DNA from: Coix lacryma-jobi var. lacryma-jobi
Lineage: Eukaryota; Streptophyta; Magnoliopsida; Poales; Poaceae
Length of the DNA: 64,000 nt
Assembly (NCBI GenBank): GCA_009763385.1
Contig: CM019823.1
Location: forward strand, 40,420,444-40,484,443
Reading direction: 5' to 3'
Shown: in pieces, positions 35,842 to 48,423 of the stretch
How positions within the stretch are numbered: position 1 is the first letter of the stretch
Layout: each line of letters begins with the position of its first letter
Position numbers and translations under genes: made by a program
The notes under the pieces: generated by a model
The model's database searches: none
What the model was told of the DNA's origin: nothing
Seen by the model: only the letters and a program-made list of their open reading frames with translations

Positions 35842-36457
35842 TCCGTCATCAAGCATGGGCTCCCTGAGTCTACCTCGTCGTTGTCCTGACACTGAGGTTC
35901 ACGCCCCCTCCCCCTCCTTCATCTCAATCTGTTGTCTGATCTACTTAGTGTTTGATTAGATCTTACTGTCTTTGGCCTTTGCGCGATTTTCATGTTCGAC
36001 AAGCTCCAGGCTCAACATCTCCTTCTCTCCCAGGTGCCAGATCTGTTTATTGCTCCTTCCCTAGACTGATTAGTTCTTTTACTAGGGTTCGACCAGACTA
36101 TGGTGCGAGTGCGAGTGGAGGATGCACATATAGTCATTTGCACTTTATGCAGTTATGAGTTCGGATGTGAGCCTCATATCGTCAGGAACCACTGCGCGGT
36201 TTGATGCCCTCTCTCATAGGCATCCAGGTCCGCAGGTGGAGTGGTGGTTGCAATGTACAAACCAATTCCTTTTTCTCACAAAACATTGATCAATGATGCT
36301 TAGGATGCTGCGTGTCAATTTGACTTGGACACTAGTACAGTACGCTATTGTTCAATACTTATTAGGAATGTACATGCTATCATTATATGCACAAAAAATG
36401 CAAATTGTAGCATTTCCCTATTGATGGTTTATGCTACAAATCACTTTATCTTTCCAG
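35842..36457 (+). other. Intron-like region with a short Cys/His frame
   Basis: Mostly intron-like T-rich sequence. At about 36100-36200 a frame reads ICTLCSYEFG followed by HIVRNH, spacing like a small zinc finger (two Cys, then two His), but it is short and the splice borders do not fit the exon at 35706. Confidence 0.2.
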
Positions 36458-36787
36458 TCATATGCCAATGAGATTTGCAGGATCTTGATTTACAATGCAA
36501 ACTCATGCTGGTTATGGTCTCCGCTTTTCTTCATGAGGCACAACGTGAACATATTAATAGTATTTTTACAATTTAAGGTACTCGGATGGTCATTTCTGTT
36601 TGCATTAAAGTTTTTTTATAGTTAGATGGCAATAGTTCATAGAACCACCAGTAATTTTGCACCACTACATTGACAGGGCGCGCTTGATTCCTTTAATGCA
36701 GAGAGTATTTGGTTTCTTACATATTGGTACTTCTGGATTATGAAGCAGCTTGTTTTCATTAAGCAGCCTTTCCCTCCAAATTTGAAG
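36458..36787 (+). other. Two weak exon-like segments, plus strand
   Basis: 36458-36577 is bounded by TTTCCAG and GTACTC, and 36677-36787 by TTGACAG and GTCAGT. Each is open and phase 0 (40 and 37 codons), but the peptides are hydrophobic or aromatic and match no family I know. They may be chance frames, or exons captured by the Helitron whose end is at 52432. Confidence 0.2.
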
Positions 36788-37006
36788 GTCAGTTTTTTCA
36801 GGCCTTTATCTACATGATTATCACTCAATGGCATTTTGTCCATAATTAATGAATGCTTGTGTTGTTTGGACAGGCTATTTAACAATAGACAATAGGTCGT
36901 ACATGAACAATCTCCAAGTCTTGAACACCTCATGAATCTTCCTTCATTATTAGGGTGTAGACCTGTACTTTATTTTTTATCAAACAACCAAAACATTGCA
37001 GACTTT

Positions 37007-37346
37007 GGGCATGTTCGTTTCAGGGCAAAAAAATTTTGCCCTGTCACATCGATATTACGGCCTAGTTTAGCCTATTAAAAATATACTAATTAAAAAACTA
37101 ATTTATCAGCGGAGACTAATTCACGAGACGAATCTATTAAATTTAATTAGTTCATGATTTGACAATGTAGTGCTACAGTAAACATTTGCTAATGATAGAT
37201 TAATTTACCTTAATAGATTCGTCTTAGTAATTAGTATATGACCCTGTAATTAGTTTTATAATTAATTTATTTTTAATAGACTAAACTAGTGCCGCAATGT
37301 CCGATGTGACAGGCAAAAAAATTTTGCCAGCGAAACGAACACCCCC
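37007..37346. mobile_element. MITE with inverted GTTCGTTTC ends
   Basis: The left end is GGGCATGTTCGTTTCAGGG; the right end in reverse is GGGGGTGTTCGTTTCGCTGG. Both are followed inward by GCAAAAAAATTTTGCC-type palindromes. TTT flanks each side. The interior has several short inverted pairs (GACGAATCTATTAA and TTAATAGATTCGTC). It is 340 bp, AT-rich, Tourist-like, with no coding capacity. Confidence 0.78.
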
Positions 37347-39075
37347 TTTGTTCTTTTCTTATGTTTGGCGTGGGGCATACAATGGCGTGTAGTGTTTTAG
37401 TGTGAGCTCCGCTTTGGATCGTCTGTATCGATATATGTTTTTCTTATCATCGGTACATGATATGTTTTCCTTATCACTGCAAAGCTCATTCTTCCTTTTA
37501 CTTATTTTAGTATCCTTATCATGGTATGCTCTGATTATGGTGTTTGCTTTCCATAGCGTACTGTACTAGTGTCTGATTAGGGTGTTTGCTTTCCATAGCC
37601 TACTGTACTAGTGCCTAAAATTTTTTAGAAAAAACAGATTTTGTATTATTATATAATAAATTCTTATAGGAGCCATTTTCCTTATAATAATATTATTCTA
37701 TTCCTTTGTTTCAAAAATAGATTTCCTTATTAGCTACGTGAACACCTCAAGTCACAAATGCATCCTAAATTTTCCACTAATCTTTGTTATAGCATGCTCT
37801 TATCCTTTTGAAATTGATGGCAAATGATTCTTTCCATGTTTGTACGGTAAAAAAAGTTACCTTTTTGCATTGTGTAAGTTGCATCCGAATTGGAGGGAGT
37901 GAGCAAGTTGTAGGCAAGTGCAGTTCCGATGTTATGGTCAATTCACTCAACATAGATTTTGTTCTTTCAAATAAGTATAACAACATGCATCGTACTTTGT
38001 GTCCTCCAGTGCACCAATGATAACTCATTGATCTTGCCTAATTACCGAGGATTAGGTAAACTTGTATCACCCCTTTTTGGTAGAGGTTGGATTTCAATAT
38101 GGGGACTTTACTATACTGATGAAGATGGTTCTTACAGAATGGTTTATTTACATTATATTTCTCCAAATGACAAACTTAACTCAAAAGATCTTACGGCAAT
38201 CCTATTTTTCTATCTATATACAGTATGTCCAGCTCCTGTCAACCACGTGGTTCTGTCTCCAGGTAGGCGAGTTGGGATTGCCGGACAGGCGTGACCCATG
38301 CGGTCATGCCCCTGTTTTTAAGCTCGGCACCTACAACTCATGTGTCTCATCTAGCCCTCTGTTTCCTGTTCTCTCTACTGTCTGTGCGCCCGTCTCATGG
38401 AAAATGTGTTGTGCTGACAGCCTTGACACCCCACTTCATAGTTGCATACTTGCATATGAATGAATGGTCTCTGTTAGGTCAAACACAGTTTGTGTGTCCA
38501 ACATCGTTGTAATTGTAGGGCTCCAGATATATTTTCCCACATATTTGGTGCCTTGATATTAATTGCAGTAGGATCATATATTACTTCATTATTGCCACAT
38601 TAGTCTATTTCCTTTTTTTGCTATTTTCTTATTACATTGTCTGGTACGTCTTTGATTTTCAGGCTAAGATCTTAATATGGAACTTACTGCTGCTGCTAAT
38701 CTATTCTTTAATATATAGATGACAATATGCTCCGCTCAATGATGAGGTAAAAAGCATAATAGCACATTATGGAATGGTAAGGATTCTTCCTGTATAGGAT
38801 CCAAAGTATATATACTTTTAGTTTTATAATCATAGGCTATATGGTCTACTATATGTTAACCTCATCTTAAATGAAATTTTATATTAGCTTGATCTCAATT
38901 AAATTTTATTTTGTATACTCTGCTTAGCTTCAATATTTCAAAATTGTATAGACCAACATAGTGTCAAATTTCTCAATAGTGCCTCCAGAGTGCAGTGATC
39001 ACCAGGTCAAGCCTACTAAGCTGCTGGCATTGTTGGCAGTCCCGATGGAGCCCTCCTGCCATCTGTCCTTATCCA
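37347..39075. other. Nothing recognised up to the retrotransposon
   Basis: AT-rich DNA. Duplicated GTGTTTGCTTTCCATAGC...TACTGTACTAGTG segments are present near 37540 and 37580. A G-box CCACGTGG lies near 38246. No gene could be supported. Confidence 0.45.
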
Positions 39076-39080
39076 ACTAT

Positions 39081-42000
39081 TGTAACATCCCAAAATTTGC
39101 ATCAATTTAAAAATAGGCAATATGATTTAATTATGCATTTTGTGTGTTGCATAAAACTTAGTTAATAAATTATTTGCAAAAGCTAAAATTAATCCTAGGC
39201 CGAAGATCATGTTGATGCATACATGCTGGTGCATACCTTATTTTGTAATGTGTGGTTTTAGTTCAAAAGTTGTTTGAATTCAATAAGGTTTGAAAATGCA
39301 TTTGAAAAATCAAATCTGAAATTGGAAAACCCTTTTCCTTCTCCCTCTTCCTCTTCCTCCTTTCTGGCCCGAGCCAGCTTGGCCGGCCCGCTCCCTCCCT
39401 CTTGCTGACCTGCTTCCCTCCTCTCTCTCTCGCCCGCGTGGGCCGCCGCTCCGGCCCAGCTCGCGCGCAGCGTCGCAGCTCCGCGCCGCCCGGCCCAGCA
39501 GCCTGCGCAGCACCGCAGCCCCGCTCTGAGCCGAGGGTCTAGCCTCGGCGCTGCACCCGTCTCCGCCTCGCCCGAGGGTCTAGCCTCGGCGCCGCGCTCG
39601 TTTCGTCTCGCCCGAGGGTCCAGCCTCGTCTCGCCCGAGGGTCAGCTCGTCTCGCCCGAGGGTTCAGCCTCGCGCGAGCGTAGCCTTCTCCGCCTCGCCC
39701 GAGGGTCCAGCCTCGCGTGGGCGTCGCCGTCTCCGTCTCGCCCGAGCGTCGCCGCTCCCGCGCCCGCTCTCGCTGACAGCTCGACCCCTCCTGTCAGCGT
39801 CCCATCGCTCTTTCTCCCTCTTGTATCCGGCTCGGACTCCATGGCCGAGATCGAATCCATCCTCGCTACGCGTCCTCGCTTGCCAAATCGACCGAACGAC
39901 CCTCTTATAAGGCCCCAGGAACCCGCCGCCTCCCCACGCAATCAGCTTGAGCTCTTGTGCCCTAGTTCGCCCGCGACAAGCTCCGCACGCCGCAAGATCC
40001 CCGCCGCCAACAACCCGGCGATTCGTCGAGTTTCCGCGCCCGTAAGTGGTACCTCGAGTTTCCCTTGATCTCTCGAAGCTACCGAGTGTGTTCCCTCTTT
40101 CTCCTCTTCGTTTTGATGCCTTAATCGCTCACCGTCGCTTTCCAGAGCCGCCGTCCGCCTCGACGAGCGATACGCCGCCACCAGATCGTCTCCGACCTCG
40201 TCTGTGCCTCTGGTGAGTCCGCTTTGCTCTCCTCTTTCGATTGGATCTGTTTCCGAGGCCTCTACCGCTCTGTAGCGGAATCCCGAGCCGCGCCGCCGCC
40301 TTCCGGCCGTGGAGCCGCCGCGTCCTTCTTTCTCTCCGGTGAAAAGCGCCGCCGGAGTCTCCCAGATCTAATCTGAGTTGTTCATCTGGGAATCAACGGC
40401 CTCTGGCAGTCGATACCCCTTCGGTGTCTCTTTTGTTAAAGAGTCCCTCATGTTTTCGGGCCTCAACCCGCGGTCCACAACGCACTGTGCGTTGAGTCTG
40501 TGCAATCTTTCTTCTAAGCCCCTGCGTTTCATCCAAATTGAGGCGCAGTCCATCCAATCTGATAATTTGTTTAAATCGATTTTTAAACTCAAAATCAATT
40601 TCAGTTTATTTACAGTTTTGCCACTGATTTCAAATGCTTATAACTTCTACGTTTTTAGTCCGACTTAGTCCGTTCAAGTTGCGTTAGATTCGTTTTGAAA
40701 AGATCTATCTATCTGTACAAGGTTATCTACTGTTTTCAGTAAATAAAATTGGAGTTAGGTTAATCTACTAATTAAGGTTTTGTAACTTGTTTAGCTCATA
40801 ACTTTCGCATTTATAATTCCGTTTTTCGTGATCTTCGCGTTTATGTGATCGTAGTAGATCGTACTTTCTGTTTTCAAACTTTTTATATTATTTCCTTGCT
40901 GGTTGGTGTAATGTTCTAATTATAGCTTGTTTGCTTTGCATGATTGTGTCCCGTTGATTGTGTGTTGATGTGATAATCGAGTATAGACGGTGAGAATTAC
41001 GTTGGTGATCAAGAGCTCTACTTCGACAATCAGGAGCAACCAGAGTACTCTGAATCAGGCAAGTATAGCATGGGATCATCCTTGTTGACCTATTCACCAT
41101 GAAGCATCTAAATTCATATGCATGTGTCTAATTTTGATCTCCTATCTAGTTTATCCTAGACTTTTGATCCGTTACCTTGTTAACCTTGGGATGCTATGCA
41201 TATGGGTAGAGTTTTGCTAGAGCTTTACTTAAACCAAACATGATCTAATAACGGTGAATAAAACTTGATCTTTTTAGCAACATGGTTTAGGACCTCCTGT
41301 CAGCAAAAGCTGGGACATACAGTGCAACCATGAGGGTTATATGGCTCTGACCTTAGCTCAGTATAAGGACCTTTTCTAGCTTGTTAGTGGACACCTGTAT
41401 AGGCGCGTTGGATCTTGCCGAGTTGGGTATAGTGCGGCTTCTGTCCACGTGAGTATAGGCTGCGTGTTATTGTGCCACCTGGAAGGAGGGCTCTACATCC
41501 CCTTGCCTTAAGAACTAGCGGCCCTAACTTGTTAGACGAACCTTTGAAAGGCTTTGCGTGAATCCTGCCCGCTCACCTCGGAAGTGTTATGGGAGTAATT
41601 AACCCGGGCATCTGGATATCACGACTCATCGGGTAAAGTGTACACCTCTGCGCAGAGTTAATAAACTGTTATAACAGCCGTGCTCACGGATACGAGCGGC
41701 CCGGAAAACTCACAGATTAGTTGTTATGTTGTTTATTTATGTTGCTCATGTTGATTACCTTATTGCTATGTTTCAGTTATTATGATCATGTGGGTTGGGT
41801 TTTAAGCATTCATATATGTTCACCTTAATGTTAAAATGTTGCCAAATAAAAGCTACTGCAGTTTAACCAGTGTCAGCCTTCTTGAGCCTCATGAACCCCA
41901 TGTTACACTTGTTAAGTACGAGATGTACTTATGCTTGTATTTTTCTTTCTACTTGGATAAAAATCCCGGATGGGTAACAGATTGCTATGGTAATGACGAC

Positions 42001-42228
42001 TTTCCTGAAGAGTTCTAGTCTTGCTGTCAACCAGTCATCTTCCCTGTGATGGAGCTACCGCGAGAGATACTTTATTTATCCGCTGCTATGTAAAGACTTT
42101 GAATAATATTCGTTATGTAACAGACATATGTGATGGTACTTCTTAAATTTGTGGCTTATGTGTGTGATTGATCTCTGGGCACACATGAGTTATTGCATTC
42201 AATTTTGTTCTTAAAATTGGGTGTGACA
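39081..42228 (+). repeat. 5' LTR of Tekay element
   Basis: 3,148 bp from TGTAACATCC to GTGTGACA. An AT-rich first 220 bases, then a GC-rich block with repeated CGAGGGTCTAGCCTCG palindromes, then a long AT-rich part. CTTATAAGG near 39903 may be the TATA box. It aligns end to end with the 3' LTR; most differences are one-base indels. Confidence 0.95.
39530..39715 (+). repeat. Palindromic tandem motif in the LTR
   Basis: Six copies of CCCGAGGGTCTAGCCTCG or close variants (GTCCAG, GTTCAG) spaced irregularly by 20-45 bases. The outer CGAGG/CCTCG arms pair. The same array occurs in the 3' LTR at about 48875-49060. It lies upstream of the possible TATA box, where LTR enhancers usually lie. Confidence 0.7.
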
Positions 42229-42231
42229 AAT

Positions 42232-42243
42232 TGGTATCGGAGC
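42232..42243 (+). other. Primer binding site (tRNA-iMet)
   Basis: TGGTATCGGAGC begins four bases after the 5' LTR. It differs at one position from TGGTATCAGAGC, the plant initiator-Met tRNA complement used by many Ty3/gypsy elements. Confidence 0.9.
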
Positions 42244-42413
42244 TATGTTGACTGTAGGACGCAAGCCTAGTTAGTTATGGTCGTCCTTGCTTCTCAATTC
42301 TCGCTATTTATCTTAGCCTTGTTAATTTATCAAAAACTATATGCTTCTCTTTACTTGCTCTATTACACAAATATATTGATTCTATTGTATCTGTCTCTTG
42401 GTCTATTCCATAG

Positions 42414-43276
42414 ATGGCTCGTCGTATCACCCGCAGGACCATCGGTGGACGCAGGAGGGCAGGCAACCCCGTTCCGCAAGCACCGCAAGTACTCCAGGAG
42501 CCAGAACAGCAGGAGGTAGCGCCGCAAGAGCCAGAACTGCAAGAACAAGCACCTCAAGAAGTGGAACCACAAGCGCCGGCACCACCAGTACAAGCACCAG
42601 CTCCACAAGCTCCAGTCCTCCCGCGCCAGTGCCCCCAGAAGTGCTGGCGGTTGAAGACCCAGCTTCCCCCAGAGGTTGAAGACGATGAGCTTCCAACGGG
42701 TTGGGACGTGGACTCCGGGTATCTCGTCGGAGTGCCCACAAGTCCCACACATCACAGGCTGATGGGACTTTTGATGCCTACTACCCCGACAAGAACATCA
42801 TCGTACAGTACACCCACTGGAGGTACAGTCATCCCATGGAAAAGACCTACTGGAAGGCAAGAGTGACTGTCGCCGTCCGAGAACCAGAGAGTGGCCTATA
42901 CCTGCATGAGATGGTGATTGGCCACAGGGCTCGTCGGTCCACACTAGCGTCAGCCTTGGAAGCCGTGGCAGTTGAAGCCTACAAAGCATTCCGGGGTCGT
43001 CGCATTGAAGACATGAGGAATGATGCATACCGCTATCTGCCCTATTGGAACAGTGAGAATAAGGAGGCTATGGTAGAAGACCCCAATGCAACACCAACCG
43101 AGAAGGCCACACGAGATTTTCTCCTTGACAGGGAAAGGTCTAATGCAGACTTGGAAAGGCTGGTGATATCCATGGGAAAAGATCTCAAAAGATGCTATAG
43201 CACTATTGATGGGCTCTTGGAACTTCTCAATCAACCCCCTATGTACAAGAGGCTCCGTGAACCGCTCTACAAATAG
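42414..43276 (+). pseudogene. orf0: extra reading frame upstream of gag
   Basis: The start MARRITRRTIGGRR at 42414 is followed by a Pro/Gln/Glu-rich low-complexity stretch. A conserved-looking globular part comes next (GTFDAYYPDKNIIVQ, YWKARVTVAV, ALEAVAVEAYKAFRGR) and the frame ends at a TAG (43274-43276) after LREPLYK. Continuity requires frame changes near 42625, 42675 and 42760. It precedes gag by about 680 bp. Extra ORFs at this place are known from rice RIRE3/RIRE8; their function is unknown. No protease, RT or nucleic-acid-binding motif is visible. Confidence 0.7.
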
Positions 43277-43955
43277 GCATAGGTCACCCTTCTATGTAAT
43301 AAGACGATATTAGTAGACGTTTGTCGAGTCTAGTTAACCTTTGTGCTAGTGTGCTTCTTTATGTGTGAGTTGGATTATCATTATGCTTATGTGTGATTTG
43401 GATCTTTGTAATGAGTGTTGAGATATTGTGGGCTGTCTACAAATCTCATAGTTAGACATAACGATATGAATAATAAAAGGGTTAGTTATATCTTGTCCTA
43501 TGCTGTTTTCTGGAGCAAACTGTGATCTTTTGGTTATATCTCAAGTTCTGATCGAGCAACATGGCTGAAAATTTTATGATGGAAAATAGACTCCTATATC
43601 TAACCAATGCCTCTGGAATCACTTCGATAGCTGCTATGGTTTGTGAGATATGGCTGTTTCAAGTTAGAGTTTCTGCGCAGTTTCGAGCTCTGGACAGATC
43701 TGTTTGTTCTCTGTTTTAACTAACTTAACGACAGAATCTGGGAAAGTCACTTAAATAAAAGTTGTAGATAATTTCGTTATCTTTCCAACCGTGTATCACA
43801 CGCCCTGTTTGGATTTCTGGAACTCCGTATATGACTGTTTTTCTGTGCTGCTGTTACCGGATCTCGCCCAGAAATTTTCAGATCTCCTGTTTCCTCTCAT
43901 ACAAGTGATCTTTTCATGAAAAGTTCGCTAACCTTGATCCTTGTTGGAAACACAG

Positions 43956-46900
43956 ATGGCCGCCAGAGGAGGTGGAGCTGGAGGTGGACGTGGACGTGGC
44001 CGTGGTCGTGGAGCACCTGTTAACCCACCACCACCACCCCCAGTTAACATTCAGCAGTTGATGGGCATCCAAGCCCAATTTATGCAAACCATGATGCAAC
44101 ATATGCAGAATCAGCCAGTTGGAGGAGCACCACCGATGCAAGTGAGGGACAAGAGGGGTGAGTTTTGAAGGGTCACCCGCCAGTGTTCTCCCATGCCGCT
44201 GATCCCCTGGAGGCTGATGACTGGCTTCGTGCTATTGAACGCCAGCTTACCATCGCGCAATGCAATGACCAGGAGAAGGTGCTCTATGCTTCTGGTCAGT
44301 TGCAAGGAGCTGCTCTAGATTGGTGGGAATCGTTTCAGTTCGGTCAACCCGACAATGCCCCACCTGTCACCTTTGAGGAATTCAAGACCAACTTCAAAAG
44401 CGTACCATATCCCTGCTGGTCTGATTGAATTGAAGCAGGAAGAGTTTAGATCTCTGCGCCAGGGAGCCATGACCGTTGCTGAGTACCGTGACAAGTTTGC
44501 TCAATTGTCACGCTATGCCCCCACAGATATCGCTCAGGATGCCGACAAGCAGCGTCGTTTCTCAAGGGTCTGAATGACGGACTGGCACTGCAGCTTATGT
44601 CCAATGAGTATGCCAGTTACCAGACTCTAGCCGTGTCAACCGTGCTATAGTGGTTGACAACAAGCGCAAGGAGATGGAGGCTAGAAAGAGGAAGCTCCAA
44701 GGTCAGTCCTCTAGAAATAACAACCGCCCTCGTTCCTAGCTTGCACCAGGCAACCAGCAGAGGTACCAGGGACCTACTACTCAGTGGAACCGCAACCAGG
44801 GACAGCAACGTCCTTCATATCAGCAGCAAGGAAACAATCAGCGCCACAGCAGCAGCAGCACATAATCATGCTCAACGCCAAGGTACCCTGTCAACACCCC
44901 CATGAAGAATAGTGCACCTAACACTCCAAACAAGTGCTTTGTCTGCGGTGAGGTTGGTCACCTCTCCTACAATTGCCTAAGAAGCAGAATCAACAGACTC
45001 CACAGAGTCAGAACAATAAGGGACGTCAGAATCCATCACCTAACTCCGGCAAGGTGAATCACGTGTCCGCAGAGACCGTGCAGGAAGCGCCAGAGATTAT
45101 GCTTGGTACGTTCAACATCAGTTCCATCCCTGCTACAGTTCTTTTCGATTCTGGTGCATCGCATACTTTCATATCTCATACATTTGTTAGAATGCATAAT
45201 CTACCTGTTAGTCTCATGAAAACCCCTATAATGGTTACCTCACCGGGTGGAGGTTTGCAAGCTACGCTCCAGTGTATGCCTATAGATGTGTCCTTAGGGG
45301 GGGTAGATTTCTCAGTATCCCCAATTGTGCTGAGGACAGCTGGTATTGATTTGATACTTGGTATGGATTGGATGAAGAGGTGCAAGACAGATATACAGTG
45401 TCAAGATAAAGTTGTGACAGTCACTACAGCTAAGGGAGACAGAATCAGTGTGAAGGTAGTGTTACAACCAACACCGACCGCAACCGTGAACCAGATGAAT
45501 GAAGAGGTTTGCCAGGAAGATCTAGTGGTGGAAGAGTTTCCGGATGTGTTCCCCGATGATTTGCCAGGTATGCCACCTGATCGCGACATTGAATTTATTA
45601 TTGAACTTTTACCTGGAACTGCACCCATAGCTAAAAGACCATATAGGATGGGAGTACCTGAATTAGATGAACTAAAGAAACAAATTAAAGAGTTACAAGA
45701 AAAAGGGTTTATTCGTCCTAGTTCGTCACCTTGGGGAGCTCCTGTTATTTGTTGACAAGAAGGATGGTGGTCAACGGATGTGTGTGACTATAGATCGCTT
45801 AATGAAGTTACCATCAAGAACAAGTACCCGTTGCCGAGGATTGATGATCTGTTTGACCAGCTTAAAGGTGCATGTGTGTCTCTAAAATTGATCTGCGTTC
45901 TGGTTACCATCAGTGAAGATTGAGCAGCTGCATCTGATATTCCAAGACAGCTTTCACTACCAGGTATGGGTTGTATGAGTATACAGTCATGTCATTTGGA
46001 TTGACCAATGCACCTGCCTACTTTATGTATTTGATGAACAAGGTGTTCATGGAATATCTCGACAAGTTCGTTGTGTGTTTATTGATGATATTCTAGTATA
46101 CTCTAAGAACAAGGAAGATCATGCTGAACATCTGAGGTTAGTACTACAAAAACTCAGAGAGCATAAGTTGTATGCCAAGCGCAGCAAGTGTGAGTTTTGG
46201 TTAAAGGAAGTCTCTTTCCTTGGACATGTTATCTCTAATGGAGGCATCTCAGTAGATCCGGGCAAGGTTGAAGATGTGTTGAATTGGAATCCACCAACAG
46301 ATGTGACCGAGATTCGTAGTTCCTCGGATTGGCGGTTACTATAGAAGGTTCATTGAAGGATTCTCCAAACTTGCTAAGCCAATGACAGCTCTGCTAGAGA
46401 AGAATGCTAAGTTTGTTTGGTCTGATAAGTGTCAAGCTAATTTTGAGGAGTTGAAGAAACGTCTGACTATAGCTCCAGTGTTAATCCTGCCAGATCTGAG
46501 TAAAGATTTCTCTATTTATTTGTGATGCATCTCGTCAAGGTTTGGGTTGTGTTCTTAAGAAGGCAGAGTGGTAGCATATGCATCGAGGCAGTTGAGAAAG
46601 CATGAGCTGAACTATCCCACTCATGATTTAGAATTGGCAGCTGTTGTCCATGCATTGAAGATTTGGAGACACTACTAGTGGGTCACAAGACGGACATCTA
46701 TACCGATCATAAGAGCTTGAAGTACATTTTACTCAGTCTGATCTGAATTTGAGACAACGCAGATGGTTGGAATTGATTAAGGATTATGATTTGGAAATAC
46801 ACTATCATCCGGGAAGGCTAATGTTGTAGCAGATGCCTGAGTAGAAAGAGCCATGCCAATGAGGTCAGAATTGCTTCTATGCCAGATGAGTTGTTGTGCT

Positions 46901-48411
46901 GAATTTGCACATCTAAATTTGGGAATTGTGATCAACAGAATAGAGTTAGAACTAGAACCGGTATTGATGCAAGAGATACGTAAGGGTCAGATGTCAGATG
47001 AAAAGCTAAAGCAGATAGCCGATAACATTGTTCTTGGCAAAGCATCAGGTTTTCGGTTAGATGATGATGGTACATTATGGCATGGAAATAGATTATGTGT
47101 ACCTGCAATCAAGGAGATACGTGAGTCTATACTGCGAGAAGTGCATGAGTCAGCTTATTCCATTCATCCTGGAAGCACTAAGATGTACCTTGATAAGAGG
47201 AAGTATTGGTGGGATGGATTGAAAAGGGATGTAGCCGAGTACATCGCTCTATGTGATACCTGTCAGAGAGTGAAGGCAGAACATCAGAGACCCCGGTGTT
47301 ACAACGATGAAGATACCTGAATGGAAGTGGGAAGAAGTCGGTATGGACTTTATAGTTGGTTTCTTACTCAGAGAGGTTACGACTCCATATGGGTAATAGT
47401 TGATCGATTGACCAAAGTTGCTCACTTTATACCAGTTAAAACTACCTATACGGGAGCAAGATTGGCAGAATTGTACATGGAACGGATAGTATGTTTGCAT
47501 GGAGTGCCCCGAAAGATTGTGTCAGATCGTGGTACTCAGTTCACCTCTCACTTTTGGCCGATGATACATCGATCATTAGGCACAAGGTTGAACTTCAGTA
47601 CTGCTTATCATCCACAGACTGATGGACAGACGGAAAGAACCAATCAGATTCTGGAAGACATGTTGAGAGCTTGTGCATTACAGTACGGCACCAGTTGGGA
47701 CAAGAATCTGTGTTATGCAGAGTTCTCATACAACAACAGTTATCAGGAGAGTCTTAAGATGGCACCATTTGAAGCCTGTATGGTAGACAGTGTAGAACAC
47801 CGTTGTTCTGGGATCAGACAGGTGAGAGTCAAGTGTTTGGACCTGATGTGTTGAGGAATGCTGAGGAACATGTCAGGATAATCAGGGATTAACCTGAGAG
47901 CCGCTCAGTCTCAAAAAAAGAGTATGCTAACAACCGTCGTCGAGATCTAACTTTTGCAGTAGGTGATTATGTCTACCTAAGGTGTCACCGATGAGAGGTG
48001 TGAAAAGGTTCAATAAGAAAGGAAAGTTAGCACCAAGGTATATTGGACCGTTCAAAATTCTTGAAAGACGTGGCGAAGTGGCATATCAGTTAGAGTTGCC
48101 TGAAAGCTTGTCAGGAGTGCATGATGTGTTTCATGTCTCTCAGTTGAAGAAAGTGCCTGCGAGTACCCGAGGAGCAGAGATACCGTTGGAAGAGCTCACG
48201 GTTAAGGAAGATTTGACTTATGATGAGTATCCGATAAAGATCCTAGAGACAGCGAAAGAGTTACCGGAGCAGAGTAATAAAGATGTGTAAGGTTCAGTGG
48301 AATCGGTACTCAGAAGCAGAGGCAACTTGGGAAAGAGAAGAGGATTTGAGAAAGTCATACCCACAGTTGTTGAGTAAGCATCGCTGGAATCTCGAGGACG
48401 AGATTCTTTAA
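43956..48411 (+). pseudogene. gag-pol polyprotein of the Tekay element, frameshifted
   Basis: Domains in order: Gly/Arg-rich gag N terminus (43956), Retrotrans_gag (LEADDWLRAIERQL), zinc knuckle CX2CX4HX4C (44935-44976), aspartic protease with DSGAS (45147-45161), reverse transcriptase (from about 45540; FIDD at 46078-46089), RNase H (CDAS near 46520), integrase H2C2 zinc region (about 47140-47270) and core (DRLTK, SDRGTQFTS, HPQTDGQTERTNQ), and a chromodomain-like tail (WNRYSEAEATWERE). The stop TAA at 48409-48411 abuts the polypurine tract. At least a dozen frame breaks occur, for example a lost T near 44166 and a gained T near 48290. It would make virus-like particles and integrate copies; as written it cannot. 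Confidence 0.92.
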
Positions 48412-48423
48412 GGGGGGTAGAAT
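48410..48423 (+). other. Polypurine tract
   Basis: AAGGGGGGTAGAAT directly before the 3' LTR, overlapping the pol stop codon. It primes plus-strand DNA synthesis in LTR retrotransposons. Confidence 0.88.
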
